Both the position numbers and the translations under genes were made by a program. A DNA stretch of 7,167 nt from assembly GCA_947254705.1 (NCBI GenBank), contig CAMYCX010000061.1, positions 1 through 7,167 on the forward strand, given 5' to 3'. The DNA is from an uncultured Veillonellaceae bacterium. GTDB taxonomy: Bacteria > Bacillota > Negativicutes > Veillonellales > Negativicoccaceae. Position 1 is the first letter of the stretch. Each line of letters begins with the position of its first letter. Of the stretch, positions 5,690 through 7,167 are shown one piece after another. The notes under the pieces are model-generated. The model ran no database searches and was not told the origin of the DNA. It saw only the letters and a list, made by a program, of their open reading frames with translations.

Positions 5690-6510
5690 AATTCATATCC
5701 CCGGGGCGTAATCATTCGGCCATTTTCAACGCGTGTTCGGCTATTCCCGATAATAACAGTCGATTGCATATCGACATCCTGCTCTGCTAAATGGGCCAAA
5801 TCTGTAATCGTAAACGACATCCCGCTACGTCCTGCTTTACGAACAATGCCTGCCGGCGTCGTCGGTGCCTTTATTTCTAATAAAATATCACAAATTTCAT
5901 TCAAATGTGTAGCGCGACCGCGACTGCGAGGATTATACAATGCAATGACAAAGTCTCCTTCCGCCGCCATTCGTGCACGTTTTTTAATCAGCTCCCACGG
6001 AGTCAGAAGATCGCTCAAACTGATTACCGCATAATCATGCATCAATGGTGCACCAAGAATCGCCGCCGACGTATTGGCCGCCGTCAGTCCCGGTATAATT
6101 TCTGACTGCGGACGTTTTTCTGCCGGCAGTTTCCCAATCAGTTCCAAAACCAGCCCTGCCATCCCATATATCCCCGGATCACCGGAAGATACAACCACTA
6201 CATTGTTTCCTTCTGATGCCAGTTCGACTGCCTTTTCACAACGTTCGATCTCCTGTTTCATTCCAGTACCAACTTGCTTTTTGCTCGCGATGAGATCCTT
6301 TATCAAGCTCATATATGTATGATATCCAACAACAAATTCCGCCGATTCAATTGCATGTAACGCACGTGGTGTCAGCTCTTCTTCATGCCCCGGTCCAAGA
6401 CCAATTACGGCAATGTAGCCTCTCCGATTGCTATCGTGCTTCCCGGACACTTCGTTTTGCTGAGCAATATTTTCTTTTGCTTCGTTAATAATATGACTGC
6501 TGTTTCGCAT
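5686..6510 (-). CDS. cbiH: Cobalt-precorrin-3 C17-methyltransferase (CbiH/CobJ family)
   Basis: CbiH methylates C-17 with S-adenosylmethionine and drives ring contraction of cobalt-precorrin-3. The 274-aa protein has the tetrapyrrole methylase order: YIAVIGLGPGHEEELT (32-47), VVSSGDPGIYGMAG (106-119, the P-loop-like SAM site), PGLTAANTSAA (140-150), HDYAVISLSDLLTPW (158-172), ALYNPRSRGR (190-199) and VIIGNSRTR near the end. Most CbiH are about 240-250 aa and begin right at the first strand. Here about 30 polar residues precede it, and their codons lie inside the cbiG 3' end. ATG 6510 is chosen because AGGAG lies 10 nt upstream. The alternative GTG at 6450 has no ribosome site. Even that start would overlap cbiG, because the cbiG stop lies within the CbiH core codons. 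No sign of a fused CbiG or other domain. Confidence 0.92.
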   Translation of the reverse strand: MRNSSHIINEAKENIAQQNEVSGKHDSNRRGYIAVIGLGPGHEEELTPRALHAIESAEFVVGYHTYMSLIKDLIASKKQVGTGMKQEIERCEKAVELASEGNNVVVVSSGDPGIYGMAGLVLELIGKLPAEKRPQSEIIPGLTAANTSAAILGAPLMHDYAVISLSDLLTPWELIKKRARMAAEGDFVIALYNPRSRGRATHLNEICDILLEIKAPTTPAGIVRKAGRSGMSFTITDLAHLAEQDVDMQSTVIIGNSRTRVENGRMITPRGYEL

Positions 6511-7119
6511 ATATTCCCCACTCCTATTGTTTGTTTTACAAATGCCGATTCCTCTAATTGGAAATCAGCAACGATACGACTCATTTCTTCTACAGAATAA
6601 AAACTTATCGGGCGACGCCATTTTTTTGCCAATGACAGTAGCCCCTGCTCATCCTGCTTTACATCGACACTGGCAAATCCTGCGATGGACAAAGGACTTC
6701 GCCCGATTTTTCGACATGCTTCGCGCAATGTTGTTTCCAACGTAGCCATCGAAGTGCCACGTCTGCACCCCATCCCGGCAACTAACGTGGGCGGGCGTAA
6801 CAATAGGTAGTCACCGTTGGGAGAAACGTCCGAACGGTCACTGACAACAACTGTTCCTACTGCTGATTCTTGTGATTGATACAGGCTCCAATCGGATATG
6901 TTGACTCCCATTTCTATAAGCTTTTTTTGATATCGCGCCGCCTCTGACATCCGTTCATCAACATACCAATACACTTGTTCTCCTCGTGCCAATGCGCCAT
7001 TAATCGGCTTCAACGCGGCCAACGGTTCTACACGCGCATCTATCTTTCGCGCCACTACATCGGGTGCGATAACTCCATGTATATCGGTAGCCGTCGTAAC
7101 TACCGGGTTTGAATTCAAC
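6405..7119 (-). CDS. cbiG: Cobalt-precorrin-5A hydrolase (CbiG), N-terminus missing
   Basis: CbiG opens the delta-lactone of cobalt-precorrin-5A and releases acetaldehyde, part of the anaerobic ring-contraction chemistry. The genomic part encodes about 237 residues. It enters at the end of the N-terminal domain with NPVVTTATDIHG (7109-7074), passes a variable central region, and has the C-terminal CbiG/CobE signature GMGCRRGTS (6776-6750). It ends with GSTIAIGEATLP and TAA. Full-length family members are about 330-380 aa, so roughly the first 100-120 are lost at the contig end. The open frame continues to a GTG at 7148, but those first codons (giving MGSEMCIRDR) are sequencing adapter, not protein. 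The gene overlaps cbiH by 106 nt and is the first visible gene of the operon. Confidence 0.9.
6521..6525 (-). promoter_or_regulatory. cbiH ribosome binding site inside cbiG
   Basis: On the minus strand AGGAG (6525-6521) is followed by ten bases that include GTGGGG-type purines, then ATG at 6510. It lies well within the cbiG coding region and supports the long-overlap start of cbiH rather than the unassisted GTG at 6450. Confidence 0.6.
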
Positions 7120-7167
7120 CTGTCTCTTATACACATCTCCGAGCCCACGAGACCGTTATTCTAATCT
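7120..7167. other. Nextera/Tn5 adapter contamination at contig end
   Basis: The 19-bp Tn5 mosaic end CTGTCTCTTATACACATCT occupies 7120-7138 exactly. It is followed by CCGAGCCCACGAGAC (7139-7153), the rest of the Nextera read-2 adapter. The next ten bases (7154-7163) fit a 10-nt i7 index, and ATCT (7164-7167) is the first four bases expected of the Illumina P7 sequence. This is read-through adapter left in the assembly, not a transposon in the organism. Biological sequence ends at 7119. Confidence 0.98.

Noticed and set aside
5351..6034. 227-aa plus-strand ORF opposite cbiJ/cbiH
   Set aside because: It is antisense to two clearly conserved genes, has no ribosome site and no recognisable motifs, and its composition is that of a frame shadow.
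7120..7153. Tn5-type transposon end, i.e. a mobile element in the genome
   Set aside because: The mosaic end is followed directly by the Nextera read-2 tail, an index-length stretch and P7 bases. That is library adapter, not an insertion sequence.

Overview
The window looks like the end of a contig from a Gram-negative-type anaerobe that makes cobalamin by the oxygen-independent (cbi) route. A secreted CbiK, a lipoprotein binding protein, moderate GC and strong AGGAGG-type ribosome sites together suggest a Negativicutes-like Firmicute (Veillonella/Dialister/Megasphaera type). That placement is inference from style, not from a marker gene.

Left part, + strand (about 30-2400). An intergenic region holds the probable start of a divergent gene running off the left edge, a 7-3-7 palindrome, a strong sigma70-type promoter and a structured leader. 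It is followed by cbiK, a sirohydrochlorin cobaltochelatase with an export signal, and btuF, a BtuF/FecB-type substrate-binding lipoprotein. An intrinsic terminator-like hairpin stands between cbiK and btuF. A perfect, bidirectional terminator ends this unit and the convergent one opposite.

Right part, - strand (7119 down to 2426). This is one tightly packed operon, read cbiG(partial)-cbiH-cbiJ-cbiC-btuC-btuD. Four of its five junctions overlap; the fifth (cbiC-btuC) has a 24-nt gap. It encodes the ring-contraction and opening steps (CbiH, CbiG), reduction of the macrocycle (CbiJ), methyl migration to cobyrinate (CbiC), and the permease and ATPase of an importer whose binding protein is probably the btuF product encoded convergently. 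Synthesis and uptake are therefore genetically joined. CbiD, CbiE, CbiT, CbiF, CbiL and CbiA are not in the window and may lie beyond the truncated cbiG end.

Right edge (7120-7167). The last 48 bases are not genomic. They are the Nextera transposase mosaic end, read-2 adapter, an apparent 10-nt i7 index and the first bases of P7. They create a false N-terminus on the CbiG reading frame.

I see no convincing new defence, mobile or CRISPR system. The points most worth checking are the adapter artefact, the 106-nt cbiG/cbiH coding overlap, the exported CbiK paired with a binding protein, and the structured leader before cbiK.
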